A DNA stretch of 64,000 nucleotides. It comes from an uncultured Paracoccaceae bacterium. Lineage in GTDB: Bacteria > Pseudomonadota > Alphaproteobacteria > Rhodobacterales > Rhodobacteraceae. The stretch covers positions 40,000 to 103,999 of the forward strand of contig CALBSG010000157.1 in the NCBI GenBank assembly GCA_937927675.1, in the 5' to 3' direction. Positions 20,773 to 29,713 of the stretch are shown here, one piece after another (the first letter of the stretch is position 1; each line of letters opens with the position of its first letter). The notes beneath the pieces are model-generated. The model was not told where the DNA came from. It saw nothing but the letters and a program-made list of their open reading frames with translations, and did not search any database. Both the position numbers and the translations under genes were made by a program.

Positions 20773-20802
20773 GGCGGCCCAACCGGCCGCCCGCCGATTT
20801 TT
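20772..20802. terminator. Terminator after uvrA
   Basis: Perfect 8-bp stem GGGCGGCC/GGCCGCCC (20772-20779 and 20785-20792) beginning at the last base of uvrA, followed by ATTTTT at 20797-20802. It separates uvrA from the convergent small membrane protein gene. Confidence 0.8.
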
Positions 20803-20812
20803 CGCAGATAAA

Positions 20813-21022
20813 TCAGACCCGTTTCATCGGGCAGGTTGAAATGCCAAGAAGCGTATAGACCGGGCAATAGCCGATCATCCCGGTCAAGAGCGGCACCACG
20901 CCGATCAGCTTGGCGTAATGCCAAAAGCCCGCGCCCTGATCCAGAAAGAACCAAGCCAGCAAGGCCAGCCCGACAAGGACGCGCAGGGCGCGATCAAGGG
21001 TGCCTTCATTTGTGGTAAACAT
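20813..21022 (-). CDS. Small YgaP-like membrane protein (DUF2892)
   Basis: Membrane protein of 69 aa with two hydrophobic segments (about 13-28 and 38-58), a DUF2892/YgaP-type transmembrane domain. The family motif GYCPVYTLLGIST, with conserved cysteines, is present, and the N-terminus reads MFTTNEGTLDRALR. A longer frame exists to 21145, but ATG 21022 has an excellent AAGGAGAT ribosome site and the expected N-terminus. In YgaP this domain is fused to a rhodanese; here it is a stand-alone gene. A separate rhodanese gene is 3 kb away with uvrA between. Confidence 0.88.
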   Translation of the reverse strand: MFTTNEGTLDRALRVLVGLALLAWFFLDQGAGFWHYAKLIGVVPLLTGMIGYCPVYTLLGISTCPMKRV

Positions 21023-21390
21023 GGCGATCTCCTTTGTCTTAGCTCTCCGACCATCGCCGGAAATAGCTGAAGGATAACAGATTCGCGGTCGCAGGTCTTG
21101 CTGCGTTGCAATTCCGGCAGTTTGCCCGCACCCCGGATGTCTCAAGGCGCGCCAGACACCACAAAATCGAAACCGATCCCCACGGAAATCCTCGGGGGAC
21201 GGGCGCTGAGAAATGCGACATATTCAGCAAATAGAAAAAATCCGAAACTTTTTCAAAAATTCCCGAAAAATCCTATCTCCAAACCGTTGGTTGTCCTGTC
21301 CGGAAAATGGGCGCAGCTTTCGCGCGCGGATAAAATAATCAGAAGACATGAAACCGCCGTGTCAGGATCATACAATGGGAAGGGACATAG
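21023..21390. other. 368-bp gene-free divergent region before the NCS1 permease; phased A-tracts
   Basis: No gene seen. Within an otherwise GC-rich genome, 21235-21270 holds A/T runs centred near 21237, 21246, 21257 and 21268, about one helical turn apart, the pattern of intrinsically bent DNA. An AT-rich GATAAAATAATC at 21327-21338 could include a -10 element for the permease gene. A short hairpin-forming stretch (TCCCC ... CGGGGGA) lies at about 21177-21199. No recognised riboswitch was found. Confidence 0.4.
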
Positions 21391-22821
21391 ATGCAGCTTA
21401 CAAACCCGTCACCCTCGTTACATAACGAGGATCTGGCCCCCGCGACCGATCGCAAATGGGGGGCGTTTTCGATCTTCAACGTCTGGACCTCGGACGTTCA
21501 TAGCCTCTACGGCTATTTCCTTGCCGCGTCGCTGTTCTTGCTGTGCGGCAGCTTTATCAACTTCGTGCTGGCCATCGGCATCGGGTCGATCATCATCTAC
21601 ATCCTGATGAGCCTTGTCGGTAACGCAGGGGTTCGTACGGGGGTGCCATACCCGGTGCTGGCCCGTGCGTCGTTTGGCACCTTTGGTGCCAACGTGCCTG
21701 CGTTGGTACGGGCGATTGTCGCCTGTTTTTGGTATGGGGCTCAAACCTCGGCCGCCTCGGGCGCGATCGTCGCGCTGCTGATCCGTTCGCCAGGGATGCT
21801 GGAGTTCCACACCAACAGCCACATGCTGGGCCACTCCACGCTTGAAGTCATCTGCTATGTGATCGTCTGGTCGCTGCAGCTTTTGATCATCCAGCGCGGC
21901 ATGGAAACCGTCCGCAAGTTCCAAGATTGGGCAGGACCGGCGGTCTGGATCATGATGCTCCTCTTGGCGATCTATCTGGTGGTGAAATCCGGCACCTTCT
22001 CGTTCGGTTCGGAAATTCCGGCAGACGTTCTGGCCAAGGCCACGGCGGGTGTCGGCATCAACGCAGCGCCCGGCAGCTTTGCCGCGCTGGCCGCGGTTGC
22101 GGCCACTTGGGTCACCTACTTCGCCGCACTTTACCTGAACTTCTGCGACTTCAGCCGTTATGCGACGGACGAAGCCGCTTTGAAGAAGGGCAATATGTGG
22201 GGTCTGCCGATCAACCTCTTGGCCTTCTGTCTGGTGGCCGGCGTCACCACGACCGCGGCCTTTGCGGTTTACGGCGAAGTGCTGCTGCACCCCGACCAGA
22301 TCAGCGCCAAGTTTGACAGCTGGTTCCTTGCGGCCCTTGCGGCGCTGACCTTTGCGGTTGCCACCTTGGGCATCAACGTGGTGGCGAACTTCGTCTCCCC
22401 GGCCTTTGACTTTGCCAATATCTTCCCGCGTCAGATCGACTTCAAAAAGGGCGGTTACATCGCGGCGGCGATTGCGTTGGTTCTGTATCCGTGGGCGCCG
22501 TGGAACACCGGGGCTGCGGCCTTTGTGAACTTCATCGGGTCCACCATGGGGCCGATCTTCGGGATCATGATGGTCGATTACTACATGATCCGTCAGGGCA
22601 AGCTGGATGTGAACGCGCTGTATCAGGAAAATGGCGAGTTCAAGTTTGAAGGCGGCTTCCACACCAAAGCCTTTATCGCCTTGGCGGTTGGCATGGTGTT
22701 CTCGTCGATCCTGCCGACTTTCACCACGGTTTTGCCGGCGTGGTGGGGCACCTATGGCTGGTTCTTCGGCGTCGCAATCGGCGGGGCGGTCTATTACGCC
22801 CTGCGGTCTGGCCAGCGCTAA
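21391..22821 (+). CDS. NCS1 family nucleobase/hydantoin:cation symporter
   Basis: Permease of 476 aa with about twelve hydrophobic segments and the NCS1 family layout (Mhp1, cytosine and allantoin permeases). The N-terminus carries WGAFSIFNVWTSDVHSLYGY. FWYGAQTSAASG in TM3 matches the region holding the substrate-stacking Trp and the Gln of Mhp1. NFCDFSRYATDEAALKKG follows TM6. Substrate is likely a purine, pyrimidine, hydantoin or allantoin; the sequence alone does not decide. Expressed from its own upstream region and ended by a strong terminator. Confidence 0.9.
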   Translation: MQLTNPSPSLHNEDLAPATDRKWGAFSIFNVWTSDVHSLYGYFLAASLFLLCGSFINFVLAIGIGSIIIYILMSLVGNAGVRTGVPYPVLARASFGTFGANVPALVRAIVACFWYGAQTSAASGAIVALLIRSPGMLEFHTNSHMLGHSTLEVICYVIVWSLQLLIIQRGMETVRKFQDWAGPAVWIMMLLLAIYLVVKSGTFSFGSEIPADVLAKATAGVGINAAPGSFAALAAVAATWVTYFAALYLNFCDFSRYATDEAALKKGNMWGLPINLLAFCLVAGVTTTAAFAVYGEVLLHPDQISAKFDSWFLAALAALTFAVATLGINVVANFVSPAFDFANIFPRQIDFKKGGYIAAAIALVLYPWAPWNTGAAAFVNFIGSTMGPIFGIMMVDYYMIRQGKLDVNALYQENGEFKFEGGFHTKAFIALAVGMVFSSILPTFTTVLPAWWGTYGWFFGVAIGGAVYYALRSGQR

Positions 22822-22842
22822 GCGCGGCATGACACAGGCAGA

Positions 22843-22869
22843 GGGGCGGGCCGCTGGTCCGCCCCTTTT
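22843..22869 (+). terminator. Intrinsic terminator after the NCS1 permease
   Basis: Ten-bp stem (GGGGCGGGCC with GGTCCGCCCC, one G-T pair) and 3-nt loop followed by TTTT. It lies between the permease and a convergent hypothetical gene. Confidence 0.85.
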
Positions 22870-22872
22870 GCT

Positions 22873-23286
22873 TTAGGCGTCAAAGAGTTCGGAAATTGCT
22901 GCGTGTTTCAACCCCAAGAGCGCAAGGGCCTGATCTTCGCTGTCGACCACGCGGACCAGAACCTGATCCAGCCCGTCCCAGCTTTTGCGGGCCATACTTG
23001 CCATTTGTTGCGCAGCCCGATGTGGGGCGAAAAACACCACAATCCTTTCGCCCCGCACCGGCAAAAGGTCTTCGGCCATGCGGGCCTGCATTTTCATGAG
23101 AGCGGGAAAGTCCCGTTCCACCCCTGTGACACCGGACAGATCGCAGAGCTGTCGCATGGTGTCGTGGTGGTCGGGGTGGCGGGCGACGGCGGCAACGGCC
23201 GCCAAGGCCTCGGCAAAAGTGACCTGTCCCGAATAGGCGAAAAGCGCGAGATTAAGCCGGGGCAGGACTTGATACTGAACAGACAT
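22873..23286 (-). CDS. Conserved hypothetical protein, possible STAS/SpoIIAA-like fold
   Basis: Protein of 137 aa, no signal peptide or membrane segment. The alternating hydrophobic pattern (YQVLPRLNLALFAYSGQVTF, then MRQLCDLSGVTGV) and a helix-rich C-terminal half suggest a STAS or SpoIIAA-like alpha/beta fold. This is a pattern judgement, not a family match. An upstream start at 23301 is possible; ATG 23286 is preferred. It lies downstream of mmsA on the same strand, with a 7-bp inverted repeat in the 71-bp gap. Confidence 0.6.
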   Translation of the reverse strand: MSVQYQVLPRLNLALFAYSGQVTFAEALAAVAAVARHPDHHDTMRQLCDLSGVTGVERDFPALMKMQARMAEDLLPVRGERIVVFFAPHRAAQQMASMARKSWDGLDQVLVRVVDSEDQALALLGLKHAAISELFDA

Positions 23287-23301
23287 AGGGTTGCGCCACA
23301 A

Positions 23302-23319
23302 TCAGACTACGAAGTCTGA
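23302..23319. promoter_or_regulatory. Perfect inverted repeat between mmsA and the hypothetical gene
   Basis: TCAGACT (23302-23308) and AGTCTGA (23313-23319) form a perfect 7-bp inverted repeat with a 4-nt centre. It may be a weak terminator for mmsA, since no T-run follows on the minus strand, or an operator for the downstream gene, whose start codon is 15 bp away. Confidence 0.35.
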
Positions 23320-23357
23320 CAACAGCACAACCCCGGCCTGTAATCAATGGCTCGCCA

Positions 23358-24857
23358 TCAATCCAATTGCTTAAAGTTTAGCGAAGCACCTTCCTTGATG
23401 CCCGAGAACCAGCGTGCGGTGACGGTCTTGGTCTTGGTGTAGAAGCGGAACGCGTCGGGGCCGTATTGGTTCAAATCGCCAAAGGCCGACTTCTTCCAGC
23501 CGCCGAAGCTGTAGTAGGACAGCGGCACCGGGATCGGGAAGTTGATGCCAACCATGCCCACGTTGACGCGGCTTGCGAAATCGCGCGCGGTGTCGCCATC
23601 GGCCGTGAAGATCGCCGTGCCGTTGCCGTATTCGTTGTCCATCACCAGCTTCAGCGCTTCTTCATAGGTCTCCTTGCGGACGGTCGACAACACCGGGCCG
23701 AAGATCTCCTGCTTGTAGATATCCATCTCCGGGGTGACCTTGTCGAACAGGGTCGGGCCGACGAAGAAGCCATTTTCATAGCCTTGGATCTTGATGCCAC
23801 GGCCATCGAGGACCAGATCAGCACCTTGGGCTTCGCCCGAGCCGATCAGCCCGTTGATCCGGTCGCGCGCCTGAGCGGTGATGACCGGGCCAAAGTCCAC
23901 ATCGTCGCCAGCGGTATAGGGGCCGACCTTCAGCTTTTCGATACGGCTGACCAGTTTGCTGACCAGCGCATCGGCGGTCTTTTCGCCAACCGGCACCGCA
24001 ACCGAGATTGCCATGCAGCGTTCGCCCGCCGCGCCAAAACCGGCACCGACCAGCGCATCGGCGGCCTTGTCGAGGTCCGCATCGGGCATGATGATCATGT
24101 GGTTCTTGGCACCACCAAAGCACTGGGCGCGCTTGCCGTTGGCCGCAGCACGGCCATAGATATACTGGGCGATCGGGGTGGAGCCGACAAAGCCCACGCC
24201 CTGAATGGTTTCATGGTCCAGAATACCGTCGACGATTTCCTTGTCGCCGTTGACCACCTGCAAGACGCCGTCCGGCAAGCCGGCCTCTTTCAGCAGTTCG
24301 GCGAGGAACAGCGAGGTCGAGGGCACGCGCTCGGACGGTTTCAGGATCATCGCGTTGCCGCAAGCCAGCGCGGGGCCCATTTTCCAGAGCGGGATCATCG
24401 CCGGGAAGTTGAAGGGCGTGATGCCCGCCACAACACCCAAAGCCTGACGCATGGCGTAAATGTCGATGCCCGGACCGGCGTTGTCGGTCATCTCGCCCTT
24501 CAGGAAGGCCGGGGCGCCCATGCAGACCTCGATCACCTCAAGGCCACGCTGCACATCGCCGCGCGCGTCGGGCAGGGTCTTGCCATGCTCAACGCTGACC
24601 AGCTCAGCCAGCTTGTCCATATGCTTGTTGATCAGCGCCCCAAAGGCCATCATCACCCGCGCGCGGCGCTGGGGGTTGGTGGCCGCCCAGCCGACCTGCG
24701 CCTTGGCAGCATCGGCGATGGCGGCGTTCAGTTCGGCCACGGTGGCCAGTGCCACACGGGCCTGAACTTCGCCGGTGGCGGGGTTCATGATATCGGCAAA
24801 GCGGCCCGAAGTGCCTGCAACCAGCTTGCCGTTGATCCAGTGACCGATCTCTTTCAT
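23358..24857 (-). CDS. mmsA: CoA-acylating methylmalonate-semialdehyde dehydrogenase
   Basis: ALDH-superfamily enzyme of 499 aa that converts methylmalonate semialdehyde and CoA to propionyl-CoA, CO2 and NADH, in valine (and often inositol) degradation. The catalytic cysteine is Cys281 in GAAGERCMA. The general-base glutamate of ordinary ALDHs is replaced in the GGAKNH motif (about 248-253), a hallmark of the CoA-dependent subfamily. Start ATG 24857 follows an AGGAGGATTCCCC ribosome site. It is divergent from a LysR gene across 106 bp that contains inverted repeats, so the LysR protein is its likely regulator. Confidence 0.95.
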   Translation of the reverse strand: MKEIGHWINGKLVAGTSGRFADIMNPATGEVQARVALATVAELNAAIADAAKAQVGWAATNPQRRARVMMAFGALINKHMDKLAELVSVEHGKTLPDARGDVQRGLEVIEVCMGAPAFLKGEMTDNAGPGIDIYAMRQALGVVAGITPFNFPAMIPLWKMGPALACGNAMILKPSERVPSTSLFLAELLKEAGLPDGVLQVVNGDKEIVDGILDHETIQGVGFVGSTPIAQYIYGRAAANGKRAQCFGGAKNHMIIMPDADLDKAADALVGAGFGAAGERCMAISVAVPVGEKTADALVSKLVSRIEKLKVGPYTAGDDVDFGPVITAQARDRINGLIGSGEAQGADLVLDGRGIKIQGYENGFFVGPTLFDKVTPEMDIYKQEIFGPVLSTVRKETYEEALKLVMDNEYGNGTAIFTADGDTARDFASRVNVGMVGINFPIPVPLSYYSFGGWKKSAFGDLNQYGPDAFRFYTKTKTVTARWFSGIKEGASLNFKQLD

Positions 24858-24902
24858 GGGGAATCCTCCTGATCCTTTGGTCGTGAGTTTAGTCTTGCGG
24901 AA

Positions 24903-24950
24903 ATGCTGTGAAAAGCATCAAGGTGGCAAAAGCGTTTTGCATTATTGCAA
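24903..24950. promoter_or_regulatory. Inverted repeats in the mmsA/lysR divergent promoter region
   Basis: Three inverted repeats lie between the divergent starts: ATGCT-N6-AGCAT at 24903-24918, GCAAAA-GCG-TTTTGC at 24926-24940 and TTGCA-TTAT-TGCAA at 24937-24950. The last two overlap and share a TTGC half-site. This is the expected layout for a LysR-type operator controlling both genes; binding is inferred. Confidence 0.5.
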
Positions 24951-24963
24951 TGGAGCGAAACCG

Positions 24964-25866
24964 ATGGACTGGGACGATCTGCGCGTCTTCCTTGCTGTAG
25001 CACGTACAGAAAGCCTGTCAGCAGCGGGCAAACAGCTGAAGATTGATCCGGCAACGGTAGGCCGCCGGGTGGCCCGGCTGGAAGAGGCCCTGGCCGCGCG
25101 GCTTTTCGTCAAAAGCCCGCAAGGCTACGCGATGACCGAGGCCGGCGCGCGATTGGTGCCGCAGGCCGAGGCGGCCGAGGCCGCGCTGCGCGGGGTGGGC
25201 GAGGTGACCTCTGGCCCCGAAGGGCTGACCGGTCTGATCCGCATCGGCGCGCCGGATGGCTGCGCCAATTACCTGCTGCCGCAGGTTCTGGCGCGGATTT
25301 GCGACGCCAATCCGGGGTTGGAGGTGCAATTGGTCGCACTGCCCCGCGTTTTTAACCTGTCAAAACGTGAGGCAGACATGGCCATCGGCGTCAGCCGACC
25401 CGAGGCGGGGCGGTTGACGGTGCAAAAACTGACCGATTATCGGCTGCATCTGGCGGCAAGCCGAACCTATCTGGCGCAGCATCCGCCGATCACCACCCGC
25501 GCCGATCTGGGGGGGCATCGTCTGGTCGGCTATATTCCCGACATGATCTTTGACAAGGAACTCGACTATCTGGCCGAACTCGGGCTTGCCACGCCGCCCT
25601 TGGCGTCAAATTCGGTTTCGGTGCAGCTGAACTTTCTGCGGGCCGGGGCAGGGGTGGGGGTGGTGCATGATTTTGCGCTGCCTTCGGCCCCCGATCTGAT
25701 GCGAATCCTGCCGCAAGATATCAGCCTGACGCGGGCCTTTTGGTTGATCCGCCATGCCGATGACGCCCGCGTCACCCGGCTGAACCGCTTTGCCGAAGCG
25801 CTGGTGCGGGAATCCCGGGCGGAAATGGCGCGGCTGGAGGCGGCCACAACCCAAGGTCACGCTTGA
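24964..25866 (+). CDS. LysR-family transcriptional regulator
   Basis: LysR-type regulator of 300 aa. The N-terminal winged helix-turn-helix spans about residues 1-60 (DDLRVFLAVARTESLSAAGKQL, with the recognition helix around PATVGRRVARLEEAL). The C-terminal effector-binding domain follows. Frame is open to 24856, but ATG 24964 gives the canonical start. Divergent from mmsA with inverted repeats in between, so it probably controls mmsA and itself, perhaps sensing a valine-pathway intermediate (inferred). Confidence 0.92.
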   Translation: MDWDDLRVFLAVARTESLSAAGKQLKIDPATVGRRVARLEEALAARLFVKSPQGYAMTEAGARLVPQAEAAEAALRGVGEVTSGPEGLTGLIRIGAPDGCANYLLPQVLARICDANPGLEVQLVALPRVFNLSKREADMAIGVSRPEAGRLTVQKLTDYRLHLAASRTYLAQHPPITTRADLGGHRLVGYIPDMIFDKELDYLAELGLATPPLASNSVSVQLNFLRAGAGVGVVHDFALPSAPDLMRILPQDISLTRAFWLIRHADDARVTRLNRFAEALVRESRAEMARLEAATTQGHA

Positions 25867-25925
25867 CAGAATCTGTGCGCGGCCCGACGCTGCCTCTGAC
25901 AACCACGCATCAACGGGAGGTGCCG

Positions 25926-26360
25926 ATGCTTGTCAGCCAAATCCTGAAATCCAAGGGTTCCGAAGGGGTTGTCACCGCACAGCCCAGCCTATCTGTGGCT
26001 GCGGCCGCCGAGGTTTTGTCGCAAAAGAAAATCGGCGCGCTGGTGATCTCGAAAGATGGCAAGACGCTGAGCGGCATCGTCTCGGAACGCGACATCGTGC
26101 GCGAAATCGGGCGGCGCGGGCAAACTTGCCTGAGCGACAGCGTTGAAAGCATCATGACGGCCCGTGTGGTCACCTGCTCCCGCGCCGATCAGACAGATGT
26201 GGTGTTGCAAAAGATGACCGACGGCCGCTTCCGCCATATTCCGGTGATCGAGGGCGGCGAATTGGTCGGCCTGATTTCCATCGGCGATGTCGTCAAAGCC
26301 CGGCTTTCCGAACTTTCCATGGAAAAAGATGCGCTTGAAGGCATGATCAAGGGCTTCTAA
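25926..26360 (+). CDS. CBS-domain-pair protein
   Basis: Soluble protein of 144 aa made almost entirely of two CBS motifs (about 8-66 and 72-130), a Bateman module that usually binds adenosyl nucleotides. Motifs ALVISKDGKTLSGIVSERDIVREI and RHIPVIEGGELVGLISIGDVV are typical. ATG 25926 has a GGGAGG ribosome site (25916-25921); longer frames start inside or just after the LysR gene without one. No effector domain is attached, as in many stand-alone stress-response CBS proteins. It follows the LysR gene by 59 bp. Confidence 0.9.
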   Translation: MLVSQILKSKGSEGVVTAQPSLSVAAAAEVLSQKKIGALVISKDGKTLSGIVSERDIVREIGRRGQTCLSDSVESIMTARVVTCSRADQTDVVLQKMTDGRFRHIPVIEGGELVGLISIGDVVKARLSELSMEKDALEGMIKGF

Positions 26361-26441
26361 CCCGCCGCAAACGGGTGATTTGGTCTTGCGCGGGCGGACG
26401 CAATATTGTTGCGTGTGCCCGCGGGGGCTGAGGAGGGTTTC

Positions 26442-26942
26442 ATGCGCATTGGTCTTTATCCGGGCACGTTCGACCCGATCACGCTGGGCCATACGGATAT
26501 CATCCAGCGTGCAACGGCCTTGGTGGACAGGCTGTTGATCGGGGTTGCGATCAACCGTGACAAAGGGCCTTTGTTCACGCTGGAAGAACGCGTTGCCATG
26601 GTCGAGGCCGAATGTGGCCCCATCGCTGCGAAATCTGGCTGCGAGATCGTCGTGCATCCGTTTGAAAACCTGCTGATCGATTGCGCGCGCGATGTGGGCG
26701 CTGGGGTTATTATTCGCGGCCTTCGGGCGGTGGCGGACTTCGAATATGAATTCCAGATGGTTGGCATGAACCGGGCGATGGATGCCGGTGTAGAAACCGT
26801 CTTTCTGATGGCCGATGCCCGGCGGCAGGCGATTGCGTCGAAACTGGTCAAGGAAATTGCCCGTCTTGGCGGGGATGTGTCAAAATTCGTGCCGGCCGAG
26901 GTGGAAACCGCACTGAAAGCCCGGCTCAAGCGGGGGGCGTGA
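26442..26942 (+). CDS. coaD: Phosphopantetheine adenylyltransferase
   Basis: CoaD, 166 aa, makes dephospho-CoA from 4'-phosphopantetheine and ATP, the penultimate step of CoA synthesis. The nucleotidyltransferase motif GTFDPITLGHTDII is at residues 8-21. The C-terminal substrate region reads SKLVKEIARLGGDVSKFVP. ATG 26442 is preceded by GAGGAGGG. Length is typical. argS begins 68 bp downstream. Confidence 0.96.
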   Translation: MRIGLYPGTFDPITLGHTDIIQRATALVDRLLIGVAINRDKGPLFTLEERVAMVEAECGPIAAKSGCEIVVHPFENLLIDCARDVGAGVIIRGLRAVADFEYEFQMVGMNRAMDAGVETVFLMADARRQAIASKLVKEIARLGGDVSKFVPAEVETALKARLKRGA

Positions 26943-27010
26943 AGCGCGGCTCGCTTGACCAATGCTTTGGCCTCTGGCATGGCCTGTGGCCAAGCAAAGG
27001 ACTTGATCAA

Positions 27011-28756
27011 ATGAACCTCTTCGCCGAAATCCGCGCGCTTGTTGTCGATGCCCTGGGCCAGATGGCCGCCGATGGCGCCTTGCCCGCAGGCCTTGACCTG
27101 TCTGCCGTCTCGGTCGAACCGCCCCGCGACGCCGCCCATGGCGATATGGCGACCAATGCCGCGATGGTGCTGTCCAAGCCCGCCGCGATGCAACCGCGCG
27201 CCATCGCCGAAGCGCTGGCCGCCAAACTGGCCGCCGATCCGCGGATCACCAAGGCCGAAGTGGCTGGCCCCGGCTTTTTGAACCTGCGCTTGTCGCCCTT
27301 GGTCTGGCAAGGTGTGGTCAAGGCCGCTTTGGTCGACGGTGCCGGTTTTGGCAAATCGGATATGGGGCAGGGCGCCAAGGTCAACGTCGAATTCGTGTCG
27401 GCCAACCCCACAGGCCCGATGCATGTCGGCCATGTCCGCGGCGCGGTCGTTGGCGATGCGCTGTCGAACCTTCTGGCCTTTGCCGGTTGGAACGTCACCC
27501 GCGAATATTACATCAACGACGGTGGCGCGCAGGTCGATGTGCTGGCGCGTTCGGCCTTTGAACGCTACCGCGAGGCGAACGGGCTGGAGCCTGAGATTCG
27601 CGAAGGGCTTTACCCCGGCGATTACCTGATCCCGGTGGGAGAGGCGCTGAAGGCCAAATATGGCACCAGCCTTTTGGACAAGCCCGAAGCCGACTGGCTG
27701 AAGGACGTCCGCGATTTTGCCACCGAGATGATGATGCAGATGATCCGCGAGGATCTGGCCACGCTTGGCGTCAAGATGGACATCTATTCGTCGGAAAAGG
27801 CGCTGTACGGCACGGGCGAGATTGAGGCGGCGATTGAAACCCTGCGCGGCATGGATCTGATCTATGACGGCGTGTTGGAGCCGCCGAAAGGCAAGACTCC
27901 GGAAGATTGGGAGCCGCGCGAACAGACGCTGTTCCGCTCGACCGCGCATGGCGATGATGTGGATCGCCCGGTGAAAAAATCCGACGGCAGCTGGACCTAT
28001 TTCGCGCCCGATATTGCCTATCACTACAACAAGGTCCGCCGTGGCTTTGACATGCTGATCGACATTTTTGGCGCCGACCATGGCGGCTATGTCAAACGCA
28101 TGAAGGCGGCGGTTTCGGCCCTGTCGGGCGGCAAAGTTCCGTTGGATATCAAGCTGATCCAGCTGGTGAAGCTTTATAAGAACGGCGAGCCCTTCAAGAT
28201 GTCGAAGCGCGCCGGCACCTTCGTGACCCTGCGCGATGTGGTCGAAGAGGCGGGGGCCGATGTGACCCGCTTCATCATGCTGACGCGCAAGAACGACGTC
28301 GCGCTGGATTTCGATTTTGCCAAGGTGTTGGAGCAGTCGAAAGACAATCCGGTCTTCTATGTGCAATATGCCAATGCCCGGATCAATTCGGTGATCCGCA
28401 AGGCGCGTGAGGCTGGGATCGATTGCAGTGATGCCACTTTGGCCGGCCTTGACCTGTCGGGCCTGACCCATGAGGCAGAGATCGAACTGGCCAAAAAGAT
28501 CGCCGAATGGCCGCGTCTGGTCGAGATCGCCGCCAAGGGCAACGAGCCGCATCGCGTGGCGTTCTACCTCTACGAACTGGCCTCGGACCTCCATGGCTTG
28601 TGGAACCGTGGGAACGACGATCTATCCCTGCGATTCTATCAAGAGGGCAATGCGGCAACATCTGCGACAAAAATCGCGCTTGCCCGTGCGACCGGCGTTG
28701 TGATCGGCTGTGGCTTGGGTATCTTGGGCGTCACCCCGGTCGAGGAGATGCGGTAA
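27011..28756 (+). CDS. argS: Arginyl-tRNA synthetase
   Basis: Class I aminoacyl-tRNA synthetase of 581 aa charging tRNA-Arg. The HIGH-type motif is HVGH in PTGPMHVGHVRGA, following the invariant VEFVSANPTGP. The KMSKS-type loop is KMSKRAGTF. The N-terminal additional domain specific to ArgRS and the C-terminal DALR anticodon-binding domain are both present. Frame is open to 26939 but ATG 27011 gives the standard N-terminus. A SPOR-domain gene follows. Confidence 0.97.
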   Translation: MNLFAEIRALVVDALGQMAADGALPAGLDLSAVSVEPPRDAAHGDMATNAAMVLSKPAAMQPRAIAEALAAKLAADPRITKAEVAGPGFLNLRLSPLVWQGVVKAALVDGAGFGKSDMGQGAKVNVEFVSANPTGPMHVGHVRGAVVGDALSNLLAFAGWNVTREYYINDGGAQVDVLARSAFERYREANGLEPEIREGLYPGDYLIPVGEALKAKYGTSLLDKPEADWLKDVRDFATEMMMQMIREDLATLGVKMDIYSSEKALYGTGEIEAAIETLRGMDLIYDGVLEPPKGKTPEDWEPREQTLFRSTAHGDDVDRPVKKSDGSWTYFAPDIAYHYNKVRRGFDMLIDIFGADHGGYVKRMKAAVSALSGGKVPLDIKLIQLVKLYKNGEPFKMSKRAGTFVTLRDVVEEAGADVTRFIMLTRKNDVALDFDFAKVLEQSKDNPVFYVQYANARINSVIRKAREAGIDCSDATLAGLDLSGLTHEAEIELAKKIAEWPRLVEIAAKGNEPHRVAFYLYELASDLHGLWNRGNDDLSLRFYQEGNAATSATKIALARATGVVIGCGLGILGVTPVEEMR

Positions 28757-28831
28757 GCCGTGCCCCGTCCGTTCGAGCAAGCAAAGAATAAGCCCCAGCG
28801 GCATGTATCGCGGGGCAGGCGAGGCGACAGC

Positions 28832-29710
28832 ATGGCGGAACTCGACTACGATCATTTTGACAGTGGTTATGCGGCGGCAGAGCCGCGCTTTGGCCGTGTG
28901 TCGCAGATGGGCGGTGCGGCCCTGTCGGTGGCGCTGCTGCTGGGCGGGGTGGTTTGGGGCTATCAACTGGCGATGCGCGATGTGACCGGTATTCCGGTGA
29001 TCCGCGCGGTGGCTGGCCCGATGCGGCAGGCACCTGCGGTGCCGGGCGGGTCGGAAACCTCGCATCAGGGGCTGTCGGTCAATGCGGTTGCGGCTGCAGG
29101 CACCGCGCTGCCCTTGCCCGATACCCTGCGTCTTGCCCCAAAGCCGATGGATGTTGCCGACGAAGATATCGCCGGAATGGATCCGTTGGAGCCGGCAGGC
29201 GATGCGACGCTGGCAGCGGCCAAGCCCGCGGCTGTGGCAGAGATTGCCCCCGTCGTCGCCATTGAACCTGCGGCCCTGCCGCAACCCGCGCCTGAAGCGT
29301 TGCCCGCAACGCAAGAGGATGCAGTCGCAGCTGCCTTGGCCGAAGCCCTTGGGCTGGAAGAACCTGCTGCGGCACCGCAGGGCGAAGTGGTCGCAAGCCT
29401 TGATGTGGTGACAGAAACCTCGGCACCGGCAACCGAAATCGCCTATGACACCATCGCGCCCGGCACCTTGCTGGTGCAACTTGGCGCCTTTGACGATCAG
29501 GAAAAGGCCCGCGCCGAATGGGCGCGTCTGACCGGCACCTTTGCTGAGTTGATGGGCGGCAAAGCGCTGGTGATCCAGCCCGCGCAAAGCGGCGGCAAGA
29601 CCTTTTACCGGCTGCGGGCGCATGGCTTTGCCACCGATGATGACACCCGCCGGTTCTGCACCGCGATGCTGGCTGAAAACGCCACCTGCATCCCGGTCGC
29701 GCAGCGCTAA
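28832..29710 (+). CDS. SPOR-domain membrane protein
   Basis: Protein of 292 aa with a cytoplasmic N-terminus of about 25 residues, one transmembrane helix (about 26-45) and a long Ala/Pro/Glu-rich linker. A C-terminal SPOR domain occupies about 210-290 (GTLLVQLGAFDDQEKARAEW). SPOR domains bind denuded glycan at the division site. The GTG at 28760 would add 24 residues, but ATG 28832 with a GCGAGGCGACAG site gives the expected start. It is followed after 3 bp by nagZ, in a run argS-SPOR-nagZ-scpA-scpB. Confidence 0.9.
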   Translation: MAELDYDHFDSGYAAAEPRFGRVSQMGGAALSVALLLGGVVWGYQLAMRDVTGIPVIRAVAGPMRQAPAVPGGSETSHQGLSVNAVAAAGTALPLPDTLRLAPKPMDVADEDIAGMDPLEPAGDATLAAAKPAAVAEIAPVVAIEPAALPQPAPEALPATQEDAVAAALAEALGLEEPAAAPQGEVVASLDVVTETSAPATEIAYDTIAPGTLLVQLGAFDDQEKARAEWARLTGTFAELMGGKALVIQPAQSGGKTFYRLRAHGFATDDDTRRFCTAMLAENATCIPVAQR

Positions 29711-29713
29711 GCC

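Noticed and set aside
26456..28594. 712-aa open frame antisense to coaD/argS
   Set aside because: Opposite strand of two confident genes, with His/Gln/Arg-rich composition typical of antisense GC-rich frames.
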